DNA from: Tannerella forsythia
GTDB taxonomy: Bacteria > Bacteroidota > Bacteroidia > Bacteroidales > Tannerellaceae
DNA length: 64,000 nucleotides
Assembly (NCBI RefSeq): GCF_003860135.1
Contig: NZ_RQYN01000011.1
Location: forward strand, 1 to 64,000
Direction of reading: 5' to 3'
Below, one piece after another: positions 1 through 8,753 of this stretch. Every line of letters starts with the position of its first letter. Position 1 is the stretch's first letter. The position numbers and the translations under genes were made by a program. The notes beneath the pieces are model-generated. The model worked only from the letters and a program-made list of their open reading frames with translations. It made no database searches and was not told where the DNA came from.

Positions 1-7
1 CGTCCAA

Positions 8-69
8 ATTGTCTTATAGGACTTTTCAAATTGTCTTATAGGACAATTTAAATTCTCTTATAAGACAAT
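8..69. repeat. Three palindromes at 22-bp spacing
   Basis: Three copies of an 18-bp imperfect palindrome, ideal form ATTGTC-N6-GACAAT, start at 8, 30 and 52, exactly 22 bp (two helical turns) apart. The spacer is TTATAG or TTATAA. Copy 2 (30-47) has perfect 6-bp arms; copies 1 and 3 each have one degraded arm. Tandem same-face palindromes suggest operator or iteron-like protein binding, but the window edge cuts off whatever lies upstream, so the regulated gene is unseen. Confidence 0.7.
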
Positions 70-168
70 TTTTACCCTCCAATAAGTCTTGATTTTAACC
101 CAGATTACGCAATAGAACAAAAAACAACTATAACTGCCTGATTAATAAAATATAATACATGTATTTTT

Positions 169-195
169 CTAACGCGTAGCGTTAGAGATTTTTTC
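169..195 (+). terminator. Intrinsic terminator-like hairpin
   Basis: Perfect 7-bp stem CTAACGC / GCGTTAG with loop GTA, followed after three bases by six T residues (189-194). It reads as a rho-independent terminator on the plus strand, presumably for a transcript entering from left of the window. Confidence 0.55.
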
Positions 196-304
196 AAAAA
201 AAACATTGGTTAAAAACATATATTTCAGTATATTATAAGTATGTTTGAAATTGGTTTTATATTAAAAAAATAACTCAATGCGGAATTTGGGTTTAAGTGT
301 GTTA

Positions 305-326
305 CAAAGAGGCTTTTTGCCTCTTG
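305..326 (-). terminator. Hairpin downstream of HU-like gene
   Basis: Stem AAGAGGC / GCCTCTT with a five-base loop. It lies about 90 nt past the stop of the minus-strand HU-like gene. No long T-run follows on the minus strand, so terminator function is tentative. Confidence 0.35.
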
Positions 327-417
327 AAACGACCGTTCCGGCATGTGGGAAAGATCGTTCTTCGCATACCGGAACAAGTCGGTCTGTTGCGTGCGGGACG
401 TTGCCTCCGCCGGCGTT

Positions 418-825
418 TTACTTAGCGTTGCTGATGTCGTCCTGTGCGGCAAAATCGAGTCGTTGCACCTCGAAGGCGTCGCGCATGGCCGTACTCTTCG
501 TAAATTGCACGTTCACCTGCTTGATGAGCTTGGCACCCTGCTTTTTGGCTTCGGCCGCCGTAGCCATACCATCGGCCTTGATGGTAAGGCGGAACGAACC
601 GAGATCGCCCAGACGAACGCTGTTGCCGCTTTCCAACGCATCGATGACCTCATACTGCAAGGCATCCAATACGGCTTTTACATCGGCACTCGACACGGTC
701 GAACGTTTCTCTACGCGTTTAATGATCTGATTGATCGTCATAGGAGTAGCCGGAGCTATCTGCGGATAGTACTTTACCTCGCCGGTGAGCGGGTTCTTCT
801 TTCCCTGAATCACGTATTTAATCAT
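418..825 (-). CDS. HU-family DNA-binding protein, Bacteroidales type
   Basis: 135-residue basic protein of the DNABII (HU/IHF) group, in the variant form common in Bacteroidales. The conserved beta-arm entry pattern is visible as VRLGDLGSFRLTIKA (about residues 69-83), preceded by the helical part with VKAVLDALQ. These proteins bend and compact DNA in the nucleoid or assist recombination; classical HU is only about 90 residues, so this one has N- and C-terminal additions. It is a single-gene unit with its own -7 box at 858-865 and possible hairpins after the stop. Family assignment is firm; the specific DNA role is not known. Confidence 0.85.
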   Translation of the reverse strand: MIKYVIQGKKNPLTGEVKYYPQIAPATPMTINQIIKRVEKRSTVSSADVKAVLDALQYEVIDALESGNSVRLGDLGSFRLTIKADGMATAAEAKKQGAKLIKQVNVQFTKSTAMRDAFEVQRLDFAAQDDISNAK

Positions 826-857
826 ATCTTTTACGTTTTAAGGGTTCAACAATATCA

Positions 858-865
858 CAAAGTTA
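858..865 (-). promoter_or_regulatory. -7 box for HU-like gene
   Basis: TAACTTTG on the minus strand matches the Bacteroidetes TAnnTTTG element, 33 bp upstream of the ATG. Confidence 0.6.
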
Positions 866-920
866 TACTTTTTCTTTGTAACAAAAAGATTATGTGTGTT
901 CTTTTCTTGAAAAATGTTCA

Positions 921-956
921 AAAAAAGAGGTTCCGGCATGTCCCGAAACCTCTTTT
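921..956 (-). terminator. Intrinsic terminator of the deacetylase gene
   Basis: Stem AAAAGAGGTT (923-932) with AACCTCTTTT (947-956); on the minus strand the stem is followed by a run of T. It lies about 40 nt after the stop at 998. Confidence 0.75.
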
Positions 957-997
957 GAGCATTTTTCCTGTATCTTCCTTTGTATCTTGCTCAAATC

Positions 998-2515
998 TTA
1001 TTTTCCGCTACTGTAGACCTTATTGTTTTGGATGGATTTGCCGGCAAACAATTCGTCGAGCGTTACGATGCGATAGCCTTTGGCTTTGAGGTTGCGGATA
1101 ACTTGCGGGATGGCCTCGACAGTCGTTTTATGGATGTCGTGCGCCAGAATAATGGCATTAGCCGATGCTTTCGACATTTCGGCTGCCACCTTTTCGGCAT
1201 CGCGGTATTTCCAGTCGAGCGGGTCGATGTTCCAACCGATAATGGGACGATTGACGAGCATCAGTTTATCGTTCGTAAAGGCTCCGTACGGGAAGCGGAA
1301 ATAGGTCGGCTTGCTGCCCGTAATCTCCTGAGTGATGTCGTCGGTGAGCGTTATTTGGCGGCGGGCTTCGTCGAGCGATATTTTGGCAAAATTCTTATGG
1401 TCATAGGAATGGTTGCCGATGTTGTGCCCCTCTTCGGCTATACGCCGCAGGGTTTGTTTCTGTACGGCAGCCGACTTGCCGAGTACGAAGAAGGTCGCTT
1501 TTACGTTCTCTTCCCTAAGGATGTCGAGTAGGCGGGAAGTATAGACCGACGGACCGTCGTCGAAGGTAAGGGCTACACAGGGAGCCTGCAAGTCTTGCTC
1601 CGCAGGGCTGGATTGCGGACGTGAAGGAGCTGCCGGAGCAACTGGAGCAAGGACTTCATCCGCCTGTTTCGATTGAGCAAAGAGCGCCGCAAACTTCCGA
1701 TTCAGGTATTTACCGATGACCGATTGCGGTATCTTTATGGTAAATGAGCCCATCGCACCGCTGGCAATCTGATATTTGTCGAAGATAACGTACCACTCTT
1801 TGTTCTCGTCGAAAAAGAGAGCATCGTAATTCTCTTCGTTTGCTGTTGTGCCTTCGTCAATGCCGGGCAGCATATCCATCCACACCGTTTCACGCTCCTG
1901 CTGATTGGCAAAATCATCGCTTTCGTTCAGCTTTTGGCGAACGGCTTTTGCTGCCATCTCCCGCATATCCGTGGCAAAAGCCTCGAAGGATTCCGGACTC
2001 TCAAAAAGTTCGGCAGCCGATATGCGTTTCCCGTTTTTGAGGTCGAACATAGAGGCAATAAAGCTATCTTCGTAATTATTTCCCAAGGACTTGCTGCGGG
2101 TGTAAAGGAAGACTACCAGCTCGTCCGAACGATGTTTCACCTCAAAATGCTGATTGAAATCCGCCGCCGAAGTGGCATCGCTGCCGAAATTAGCAGCTTC
2201 GCTCTTGAACTCGTCGATAAAACGCTGCGAGAAATCACGCTCGTTTTCATTGATAAAGGCGTATTTCGTAAACGGGAACGATACGCTGAGGTGGCTTCTC
2301 TCAGGGTCGTTGCCGATTTTCAGCGTAAAGACCTGAATGTCTTCGTCGGAGTCGTTCAAGGTGAGTTCTTCGGTGAGGTCCGCTAACCGGGTAACTTCTG
2401 CGGTGTCTGCCATAGCGTTGTTGTCTACGGCAGCCTCTTTCGTCTGTCGCCCTCCGCATCCCATCAGAAAGATGTAAGCTACTGCTCCCAGGAGTAAAAT
2501 TTTATTATTCTTCAT
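998..2515 (-). CDS. Polysaccharide deacetylase lipoprotein with RsiV-like domain
   Basis: About 505 residues. The start was taken at the ATG at 2515, which opens a lipoprotein signal (MKNNKILL..FLMGC); an in-frame ATG 17 codons upstream would disrupt the signal. Residues about 60-285 resemble the DUF3298/RsiV-like extracytoplasmic domain; residues about 313-485 are a NodB-type carbohydrate esterase 4 domain. CE4 motifs are intact: TFDDGP (317-322), HSYDH (369-373), FRFPYG (406-411) and the late His motif AHDIH (458-462). It likely removes N-acetyl groups from peptidoglycan or another envelope glycan, anchored by lipid outside the inner membrane. It is a single-gene unit with -7 box and terminator. 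The substrate is not deducible. Confidence 0.85.
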   Translation of the reverse strand: MKNNKILLLGAVAYIFLMGCGGRQTKEAAVDNNAMADTAEVTRLADLTEELTLNDSDEDIQVFTLKIGNDPERSHLSVSFPFTKYAFINENERDFSQRFIDEFKSEAANFGSDATSAADFNQHFEVKHRSDELVVFLYTRSKSLGNNYEDSFIASMFDLKNGKRISAAELFESPESFEAFATDMREMAAKAVRQKLNESDDFANQQERETVWMDMLPGIDEGTTANEENYDALFFDENKEWYVIFDKYQIASGAMGSFTIKIPQSVIGKYLNRKFAALFAQSKQADEVLAPVAPAAPSRPQSSPAEQDLQAPCVALTFDDGPSVYTSRLLDILREENVKATFFVLGKSAAVQKQTLRRIAEEGHNIGNHSYDHKNFAKISLDEARRQITLTDDITQEITGSKPTYFRFPYGAFTNDKLMLVNRPIIGWNIDPLDWKYRDAEKVAAEMSKASANAIILAHDIHKTTVEAIPQVIRNLKAKGYRIVTLDELFAGKSIQNNKVYSSGK

Positions 2516-2536
2516 AAGTTCGAATCTTTTTGAGGG

Positions 2537-2544
2537 CAAAGGTA
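2537..2544 (-). promoter_or_regulatory. -7 box for deacetylase gene
   Basis: TACCTTTG on the minus strand, 22 bp upstream of the chosen ATG at 2515; it lies inside the longer frame, which supports the downstream start. Confidence 0.65.
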
Positions 2545-2636
2545 AGAAAAAACGGACATTCCGCATCGGCGGATAAAAAGGATTGAGACATTGACTTCCA
2601 TTTTAAATAGTTCTTTTCACAGGTATTGTAATCTTC

Positions 2637-3596
2637 TTAAAGAACAGCCACGTATCCACTTTCGTCAATCACCTTTCGTGCGGCGTCGTTCGAAAGGAAC
2701 TCAAACATTCGATATGCCATCGATGATTTATCTGTGTCAGCGCGGATCGCAGCATAAACATGGGTGGTATAAGGGTATTTCCGCATCCGTATACTTTCGT
2801 GCGAAGGACGTGTACCATTAATTGCTACGGTCGGATACTGTGCCGGCTGCCGGACAATGCGATCGTAATAATAATAGACCGTGTATCCGATGCCGTTCGC
2901 GTCGGATAGAATCGAATGAAATGGGGATAGCATGGAACCACCAATCATCTCCGGCCATTTTTTCATCGTCAGACCCTTCATTACGAGGGTCTCCATTTTC
3001 TCCTGACTGCCCGAATTGGGATTACGCATATAAGGGTGAATATCCGCCTCCTTTCCTCCTGCCTCAGACCAGCGCGTGATATTTCCGGTGTAGATGTTTT
3101 GTATCTGTTCGGTCGTTAGAGTACGAACGGGATTCTCGGGGTTGACAATGAATACGAGTGCGTCGAGTGCAATGGGCTTCTCGATCAGCCGGACACCTTT
3201 TTGCTCGGCATACGTCTTTTCATCTCTCGAAATACTGCGTGAGGCGATGATCAGCTCCGTCTCTCCATCAATCAGACGGGTGAAGGCGCCGTGCGTTGTC
3301 GGGCATTGCAGCTTCTCTTCGAAAAAGCGTTGTTGTGCATCGGTTAGTTTGCCTCGAACAGGAGAGAGATGCCATGTTCCGTTCAGTGCAAGGTTCTGAT
3401 ACCATTTGTACTCGATATGCAACAGTTTACAAGCCAGCAGCGTCTGTAAAGGTTCGGTCGAAGTGGAACAACTCATTTTCGGAAAGTTATCGAGGGTCAG
3501 TCCCTCTAAGGTCAGCGACGGTTTTTCGTTGGGTTCCGTCTTGTCGCAACTGCTGAAAACAGCAAGGCATAATGCCATCAAAATCCAGTTTTTCAT
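2637..3596 (-). CDS. PstS-like phosphate-binding lipoprotein
   Basis: 319 residues beginning with a lipoprotein signal (MKNWILM..VFSSC, Cys 16). The body matches the PstS/PBP-like superfamily: ELIIASR in the first lobe, the hinge pattern DALVFIVNPENPVRTLTTEQIQNIY, RNPNSGSQE in the phosphate-loop region, and SDANGIGYTVYYYYDR later on. PstS captures phosphate for the PstCAB ABC importer or acts in sensing. No pstC, pstA, pstB or phoU lies nearby, so the protein is an orphan here and may be a PstS paralogue with other ligands. The gene is divergent from coaA; no clear -7 box was found. Confidence 0.75.
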   Translation of the reverse strand: MKNWILMALCLAVFSSCDKTEPNEKPSLTLEGLTLDNFPKMSCSTSTEPLQTLLACKLLHIEYKWYQNLALNGTWHLSPVRGKLTDAQQRFFEEKLQCPTTHGAFTRLIDGETELIIASRSISRDEKTYAEQKGVRLIEKPIALDALVFIVNPENPVRTLTTEQIQNIYTGNITRWSEAGGKEADIHPYMRNPNSGSQEKMETLVMKGLTMKKWPEMIGGSMLSPFHSILSDANGIGYTVYYYYDRIVRQPAQYPTVAINGTRPSHESIRMRKYPYTTHVYAAIRADTDKSSMAYRMFEFLSNDAARKVIDESGYVAVL

Positions 3597-3747
3597 TGGT
3601 TCGTATTTTTATTAGTAAATGAATATTCTTCCTTGTCTCTGTTCTCTACGCAGTGCAATATTAGAAGGTATTTATCAGAATAACAAATTAATCTCTCTCT
3701 TTCGGCATATTTTTCACAAAAACCGGCATCCCGAAAGAAAAGAGCCT

Positions 3748-3755
3748 TATCTTTG
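3748..3755 (+). promoter_or_regulatory. -7 box for coaA
   Basis: TATCTTTG, 20 bp before the ATG at 3776 and only 11 bp before the in-frame ATG at 3767. Confidence 0.6.
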
Positions 3756-3775
3756 CGCCATAAATAATGATATTT

Positions 3776-4729
3776 ATGAATCGGAAAACTTACGACGCGA
3801 CCTTTTCGCCATTCCGCAGTTTTACGCGCGAAGAATGGAAACAACTGGAGGAACATCCCCAGTTTCCGGTTGCCGATATGGATTTGACGCAGTTGCAAGC
3901 CTTGAACGAGCCGCTTACGATTGCCGAAGTCGAAGATATATACATGCCGCTGATTCGTCTGTTGCAGATTCATATTACACATTATCGTCACCTTCACAAA
4001 GAACGCGAGGATTTTTTTAAAAATCCCGGCCGTCAGGTGCCCTACATCATCGGGATTGCCGGAAGTGTGGCGGTCGGAAAAAGTACGACGGCTAAGGTTT
4101 TACAAAAACTGCTGTCTATGCTTCCTGAAAAGCCGGAGGTGGAGCTCGTCACCACCGACGGGTTTCTCTATTCCAATGCCGAACTCGAAAAGCGGGGACT
4201 GTTGCATAAAAAAGGATTCCCCGAAAGCTACGACGCCAAGAGGTTATTGGCATTTCTGGCCGGGGCAAAGTCGGGACGCGAAATACTCGAAGCGCCTGTT
4301 TATTCTCATCTTTATTACGATATTATCCCCGGACAAATACATTATATTCGAAAGCCCGATATCCTGATTATCGAGGGGATTAACGCGTTGCAGGTGACAT
4401 TGAATACCCAACCGTGTCGGCGCGTCTTCGTATCCGATTTTTTCGACTATTCCATCTATGTCGATGCCAGTGAAAAAGATATCAGACAATGGTATATCGA
4501 GCGATTCAAGAAGTTGCAAACCTCTGCTTTCGCTAATCCCGACTCATATTTCCACCAGTATGCCTCGTACGATGAAGAGACCTTGATGCAACTTGCTGTC
4601 CGAGTCTGGGAAGAGATTAATCGCCCCAATCTTGAACAGCATATTCTTCCTACCCGTTTCCGTGCGGATTTGATTCTTGAAAAAGGTGAGCATCATTTTG
4701 TCCGAAACGTGCGAATCAGGAAGATTTGA
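3776..4729 (+). CDS. coaA: Type I pantothenate kinase
   Basis: 317 residues. It phosphorylates pantothenate, the first step of coenzyme A synthesis, in the cytoplasm. The P-loop GSVAVGKST lies at residues 96-104 in the characteristic CoaA context IIGIAGSVAVGKSTTA, followed by LVTTDGFLYSNAELEKRGLLHKKGFP typical of the pantothenate site and later DILIIEGINALQ. Length matches E. coli CoaA (316). The ATG at 3776 was preferred over 3767 because of leader length and because the family starts close to this point. It is a single-gene unit. Confidence 0.93.
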   Translation: MNRKTYDATFSPFRSFTREEWKQLEEHPQFPVADMDLTQLQALNEPLTIAEVEDIYMPLIRLLQIHITHYRHLHKEREDFFKNPGRQVPYIIGIAGSVAVGKSTTAKVLQKLLSMLPEKPEVELVTTDGFLYSNAELEKRGLLHKKGFPESYDAKRLLAFLAGAKSGREILEAPVYSHLYYDIIPGQIHYIRKPDILIIEGINALQVTLNTQPCRRVFVSDFFDYSIYVDASEKDIRQWYIERFKKLQTSAFANPDSYFHQYASYDEETLMQLAVRVWEEINRPNLEQHILPTRFRADLILEKGEHHFVRNVRIRKI

Positions 4730-4850
4730 AATCAACAATGTAAAGACTTACTTGACCGGACGATACGTGCAGGAAAAAGATTAGCCAGTCAGAAATTCTT
4801 TAAAAAAGCTTAAAAATGAGGTTCTCGTTTGCTGTGTTAATTATATGATT

Positions 4851-4858
4851 TAACTTTG
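4851..4858 (+). promoter_or_regulatory. -7 box for the TetR gene
   Basis: TAACTTTG; overlaps a possible TTG start at 4856, which argues for the ATG at 4880 that also has GGAG just upstream (4871-4874). Confidence 0.65.
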
Positions 4859-4879
4859 CGATTAAATCTTGGAGTTAAT

Positions 4880-5500
4880 ATGAAATCGAAAGAAGAAAAC
4901 ATGGAGTACAAGATTCTGAAAGCAGCCGAAAAACTGTTTTTGGAACAAGGGTTTATCCGGACCAAGATGACGCAGATCGCCGAAGAAGCGGGATGCAACC
5001 AAGCATTGGTACATTACTATTATCGGACGAAAGAGCTTCTTTTCGAAAGAATATATGAGGAGAAGATCGAACAGATGCTCTCAAATCTGTTAATCACCAC
5101 CTCGTCCGATGCTTCGTTTGAGGAAAAGATCCTGAACCTAATCAGTGTACATTTCGAGTTCTTGAAGCAGAATCCGCAGCTTCCCGCGTTCTCGCTCAAT
5201 GAAGCGCTGAACAACTCATCAGAAAACATAACATTTCTGATCCGGAAATTCAAGAAAGCATTACAAACGGTTATTATCCCGATGGAAGCGGAGTTGCAGC
5301 AGGAAATCGAAAAAGGCAACATCCGCCCCATCTCGACGATCGACTTGCTGTTTACCGTCTTATCGTTGAATATCGCGCCATTTCTTATTGCGCCTATCTT
5401 CCGGAATGTATGGGAATTGTCGGAAGAAGAATTTCATGTGTTGCTCGACCGACGGAAAGAAGAAGTGTCGCGTACCATCTTGGCTCGTCTGAAGAACTAA
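4880..5500 (+). CDS. TetR-family regulator of the exporter operon (CecR-like)
   Basis: 206 residues. The N-terminal tetracycline-repressor-type helix-turn-helix is clear: ILKAAEKLFLEQGF, then TKMTQIAEEAGCNQALVHYYYRTKELLF (residues about 12-53). The C-terminal helical ligand domain is variable. TetR proteins repress neighbouring genes and release DNA on ligand binding. The next genes form an efflux system, as with E. coli cecR (ybiH) ahead of ybhGFSR, so it probably controls that operon and itself. A terminator-like hairpin between it and the TolC gene may separate the two transcripts. Confidence 0.88.
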   Translation: MKSKEENMEYKILKAAEKLFLEQGFIRTKMTQIAEEAGCNQALVHYYYRTKELLFERIYEEKIEQMLSNLLITTSSDASFEEKILNLISVHFEFLKQNPQLPAFSLNEALNNSSENITFLIRKFKKALQTVIIPMEAELQQEIEKGNIRPISTIDLLFTVLSLNIAPFLIAPIFRNVWELSEEEFHVLLDRRKEEVSRTILARLKN

Positions 5501-5507
5501 TCTGTTG

Positions 5508-5552
5508 AAGGATTGATCCGAACTTCGGTTCTTATGGTCAGTCCTTTTATTA
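5508..5552 (+). terminator. Intrinsic terminator after the TetR gene
   Basis: Long stem AAGGATTGATC with GTCAGTCCTT (G-U pairs allowed), inner GAAC-TTCG-GTTC, then TTTTATTAT. It would end the regulator transcript or attenuate into the exporter genes. Confidence 0.6.
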
Positions 5553-5592
5553 TAGATATGAATTAACTGATTAATTAAATAAATGAATTAAT

Positions 5593-6882
5593 ATGACGGG
5601 TAGGAAAAAAAAGATGATCATGGTTATCCTGATACTGATGAATGGCCTTGCCGGTTTCGCTCAGGTAACGATCGAAGAATGCCAACGACGGGCACAGGAG
5701 CATTATCCGCTAGTCAGGCAGTACGTACAGATTGAAGAGGCAGAAGCTTACCGGCTGGCTAATGCAGGGAAAGGTTATCTACCCCAGATGAGGCTTTCGG
5801 GTAGCGCTTCGTATAGGTCGGATGTCACGCGTCTCCCGATTGATGTGTCTCAATGGGGGATACCGGGAATAGACATACCAACACTTAGCAAAGATCAGTA
5901 TGGCTTGTCGTTCGATATGGTGCAAATGCTTTGGGATGGAGGCGAGATAAAGTCGGGGAAAGAGCGCGTACGCACGGCGGCCCAAGTGGAGAAAGGGCAT
6001 GTGGGCGTCGGACTTTATGCGTTGTATAAACAGGTGAACCGCGTTTTCTTCGGAATCTTGCTGGCGGATGCCGGCTTACAACAAAACAAGTTATTGCAGG
6101 AAGAACTGGCGCAAAACTATCAACGCGTACAGGCTTGTGTACAGCATGGCATAGCCGAAGAAACAGATCTTCATGTCGTGCGTGTGGAGCAACTGAAAGC
6201 GGAACAGCACGCTACGGAGCTTACCCGCGCTCGCACAGCCTGTATCGCCATCTTGGCGAATCTGACCGGAATGGCTATAAATGAAACGACAGATTTTGTC
6301 AGGCCGGTAGCAAATCCCCCTCTTACTCTTTCTGTGAACCGTCCCGAACTGTCATTATATGACGCGCAAATCAGAAATTACGAAGCGGAAAATTCTCACA
6401 TTACAGCCGAACTATTCCCTAAATTCGCGCTGTTTGCGACAGGAGGATACGGAAAACCCGGACTGAATATGCTGGAGAATACATTCGCTCCCTATTACAT
6501 CGTCGGTATGAAATTCGAATGGAACATCGGCCATTTTTATACGTTGAAGAATCGTCGAAAGCTGATCCACAACCGTATCGGGCAAACAGCGTTACAACGT
6601 GAGCTGTTCCTGTTCAACACCCGGTTGGACATGATCCGGGAAAACAAAGAGGTGGAACGGTATACCGAACAATTGAAATACGACGACGGAATCATTCGCC
6701 TGAAGACGGCGATTCGGAAGGCTTCGGAAGTCAAAATGACCAATGGTATCTTGTCCGCCAGGGAGCTGATGAGAGACCTGCATGCCGAACAGATGGCCAT
6801 ACAGGATAAAATTCGCCATGAGATCGCCTACTTGCAAGCACTCTACGACCTCAAATTTACCATCGGATATACGAACGAATAA
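5593..6882 (+). CDS. TolC-family outer-membrane efflux protein
   Basis: 429 residues with an N-terminal Sec signal (ILILMNGLAGFAQ). It has the two long alpha-helical repeats of the OEP/TolC fold: the first begins TIEECQRRAQEHYPLVRQ, the second NRPELSLYDAQIRNYEAEN, each followed by a strand segment such as PKFALFATGGYGKPG. TolC trimers form the outer-membrane and periplasmic exit channel. It is the first gene of the exporter operon, 18 bp before the HlyD-type gene. The E. coli YbhGFSR system borrows a distant TolC; here the channel is encoded in the cluster. Confidence 0.9.
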   Translation: MTGRKKKMIMVILILMNGLAGFAQVTIEECQRRAQEHYPLVRQYVQIEEAEAYRLANAGKGYLPQMRLSGSASYRSDVTRLPIDVSQWGIPGIDIPTLSKDQYGLSFDMVQMLWDGGEIKSGKERVRTAAQVEKGHVGVGLYALYKQVNRVFFGILLADAGLQQNKLLQEELAQNYQRVQACVQHGIAEETDLHVVRVEQLKAEQHATELTRARTACIAILANLTGMAINETTDFVRPVANPPLTLSVNRPELSLYDAQIRNYEAENSHITAELFPKFALFATGGYGKPGLNMLENTFAPYYIVGMKFEWNIGHFYTLKNRRKLIHNRIGQTALQRELFLFNTRLDMIRENKEVERYTEQLKYDDGIIRLKTAIRKASEVKMTNGILSARELMRDLHAEQMAIQDKIRHEIAYLQALYDLKFTIGYTNE

Positions 6883-6900
6883 TCATTTAATCATAGATTT

Positions 6901-7836
6901 ATGCAGGCAAACAAATCTTTAATCATTGCAATGGCCCTGATCGTCGCAGCTTGTGGAAACAAAGACGGAGACTGCGATGCCTCAGGCATATTCGAAGCGA
7001 CCGAAGTCCTGATCTCGGCCAGAGAGACCGGAGAATTGTTACAGTTAACGGTTCGGGAAGGAGAAAGCGTGAAGGCACATGAGCCGCTTGGGCTGATCGA
7101 CACGACGCGGTTACATCTGCAAAAATTGCAACTCTCGGCCGGTCTGATGGCTATCGAAAGCCGACGATACGATATTTCCCGTCAGATCGCCTCACTCAGG
7201 CAGCAGATTGCTACACAAAAGAAGGAGTATCAACGATACGCGAGCTTAGTTGAAGCACAGGCTGCCGCTCCAAAGATACTCGACGATATCAGTGCGCAAA
7301 TCGCCGTGCTCGAAAAGCAATTAGCGGCTCAGGAAGACGCGCTGGCCAACGGTAACCGAAGTATCGCGGGCGAAAGTATGGGGCTGCGGGCACAGATCGC
7401 GCAGATCGACGACCGGATTGGAAAAAGCATCGTATCCAGCCCGATAGACGGTATCGTGCTGTGTCGCTACGCCGAACCCGGAGAACTCGCCGTACAGGGA
7501 CGACCGCTTCTGAAAATCGGCGACCTTGAAAATCTGATGCTGCGGGCTTACCTCACGGCCGATCTACTCACGCGACTTCGTGTCGGACAAAAAGTAAGCG
7601 TGTACGCTGATTGGGGTACTTCGGAACGGAAAGAATATGCCGGAACAGTTGTCTGGATTTCCGACAAGGCCGAATTTACACCGAAAACGATTCGTACGAG
7701 GGACGAACGCACCAATTTAGTGTATGCCGTAAAAGTAGCAGTTCGGAACGATGGATATATTAAACGGGGAATGTACGGTGAAATTCGCATCGATACGGAT
7801 GAGAGCATACATTCTGAAATAAAAGCCGGATTATGA
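6901..7836 (+). CDS. HlyD/YbhG-like membrane fusion lipoprotein
   Basis: 311 residues. The N-terminus is a lipoprotein signal with lipobox VAAC (Cys 18), so the adaptor is probably lipid anchored instead of using one TM helix. Two biotinyl-lipoyl halves flank a coiled coil: GIFEATEVLISARETGEL at about 29-46 and SSPIDGIVLCRYAEPGELAVQGRPLL after the coil; the coil spans roughly residues 75-165 (Gln/Glu/Ala rich). A beta-barrel follows. It bridges the ABC permease and TolC channel. Its stop overlaps the next start (ATGA), indicating translational coupling. Confidence 0.9.
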   Translation: MQANKSLIIAMALIVAACGNKDGDCDASGIFEATEVLISARETGELLQLTVREGESVKAHEPLGLIDTTRLHLQKLQLSAGLMAIESRRYDISRQIASLRQQIATQKKEYQRYASLVEAQAAAPKILDDISAQIAVLEKQLAAQEDALANGNRSIAGESMGLRAQIAQIDDRIGKSIVSSPIDGIVLCRYAEPGELAVQGRPLLKIGDLENLMLRAYLTADLLTRLRVGQKVSVYADWGTSERKEYAGTVVWISDKAEFTPKTIRTRDERTNLVYAVKVAVRNDGYIKRGMYGEIRIDTDESIHSEIKAGL

Positions 7837-8753
7837 GAGCCGTCTCCGTACATCATCTCGGTAAAAAATACGGTCGCGTAACGGCATTGCACGATGTGAG
7901 TTTCGAGGTGGAGCCGGGTGAAATTTACGGTATCATCGGTCCCGACGGAGCCGGCAAGACTACTCTTTTCCGTATCTTGGCGACGCTCCTGCTTCCCGAC
8001 AACGGAAATGCCATCGTCGGAGGATACGATGTCGTAAAGAAATACCGTGCCGTACGTCGCATCATCGGTTATATGCCCGGACGGTTCTCACTCTATCACG
8101 ATCTTACGGTCGAAGAGAACCTGAACTTTTTCGCTACCGTCTTCCATACGACGGTACGGGCAAACTATCACCTGATCGCGGACATCTACCGACAGATCGA
8201 GCCTTTCAAAAAACGGCGAGTCGGTAAGCTGTCAGGCGGCATGAAACAGAAGCTGGCATTGAGTTGCGCCTTAATACACAAGCCGGATATATTGCTGCTC
8301 GACGAACCCACGACGGGCGTAGATCCTGTTTCGCGTAAAGAATTCTGGGAGATGCTTTTCAGGCTCAAAGCACAAGGTATCGCCATTCTCGTCTCCACAC
8401 CTTACATGGATGAAGCGAAGCGTTGCGACCGGATTGCCCTGATACAGGAAGGACGTTTTCTGCGGGTAGACACTCCCGAAGGCATCGTGGCCGGATACCC
8501 GCACACGCTGTTTGCTCTTCGTTCATCGAAAGGGATGTATCGCCTGCTGAACGAGCTACGGGCGTATCGTGGAGTGCTGTCGGCTTTCTCGTTCGGAGAG
8601 AATTGCCATGTCACGTTGCGGACAGACCGTAGACCGGACGAACTGCTGCATTACCTGAATGAGAGAGGATACGCGGATATTGAAATGACTCCGATCTGTC
8701 CTTCGGTTGAAGACTGTTTTATGGATATACTTGGCGAAAAAGGGGAATCATGA
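7833..8753 (+). CDS. Exporter ABC ATPase 1 (degenerate Q- and H-loops)
   Basis: 306 residues; corresponds to the first half of E. coli YbhF. Walker A GPDGAGKTT (36-44), signature LSGGMKQ (133-139) and Walker B LLLDEP (154-159) are intact. The Q-loop position reads YMPGRFSLY with Gly 83 instead of Gln, and the H-loop reads VSTPYMDEA with Pro 190 instead of His. Its own nucleotide site is therefore probably poor or inactive in hydrolysis, while its signature can serve the partner. It has a YbhF/DrrA-like C-terminal extension (about 230-306). It overlaps the HlyD gene and the second ATPase by 4 bp each. Confidence 0.9.
   Translation: MRAVSVHHLGKKYGRVTALHDVSFEVEPGEIYGIIGPDGAGKTTLFRILATLLLPDNGNAIVGGYDVVKKYRAVRRIIGYMPGRFSLYHDLTVEENLNFFATVFHTTVRANYHLIADIYRQIEPFKKRRVGKLSGGMKQKLALSCALIHKPDILLLDEPTTGVDPVSRKEFWEMLFRLKAQGIAILVSTPYMDEAKRCDRIALIQEGRFLRVDTPEGIVAGYPHTLFALRSSKGMYRLLNELRAYRGVLSAFSFGENCHVTLRTDRRPDELLHYLNERGYADIEMTPICPSVEDCFMDILGEKGES

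Larger units (their letters stand above)
70..417. other. Intergenic, no gene seen
   Basis: AT-rich stretch with no convincing coding frame. It holds the hairpins listed separately at 169-195 and 305-326, and between 330 and 385 a nested inverted repeat (GACCG..GTTCCGG against CCGGAAC..CGGTC) just past the stop of the HU-like gene. Confidence 0.5.

Noticed and set aside
8-69. CRISPR or minisatellite coding repeat
   Set aside because: Only four bases separate the palindromes, and there is no open frame.
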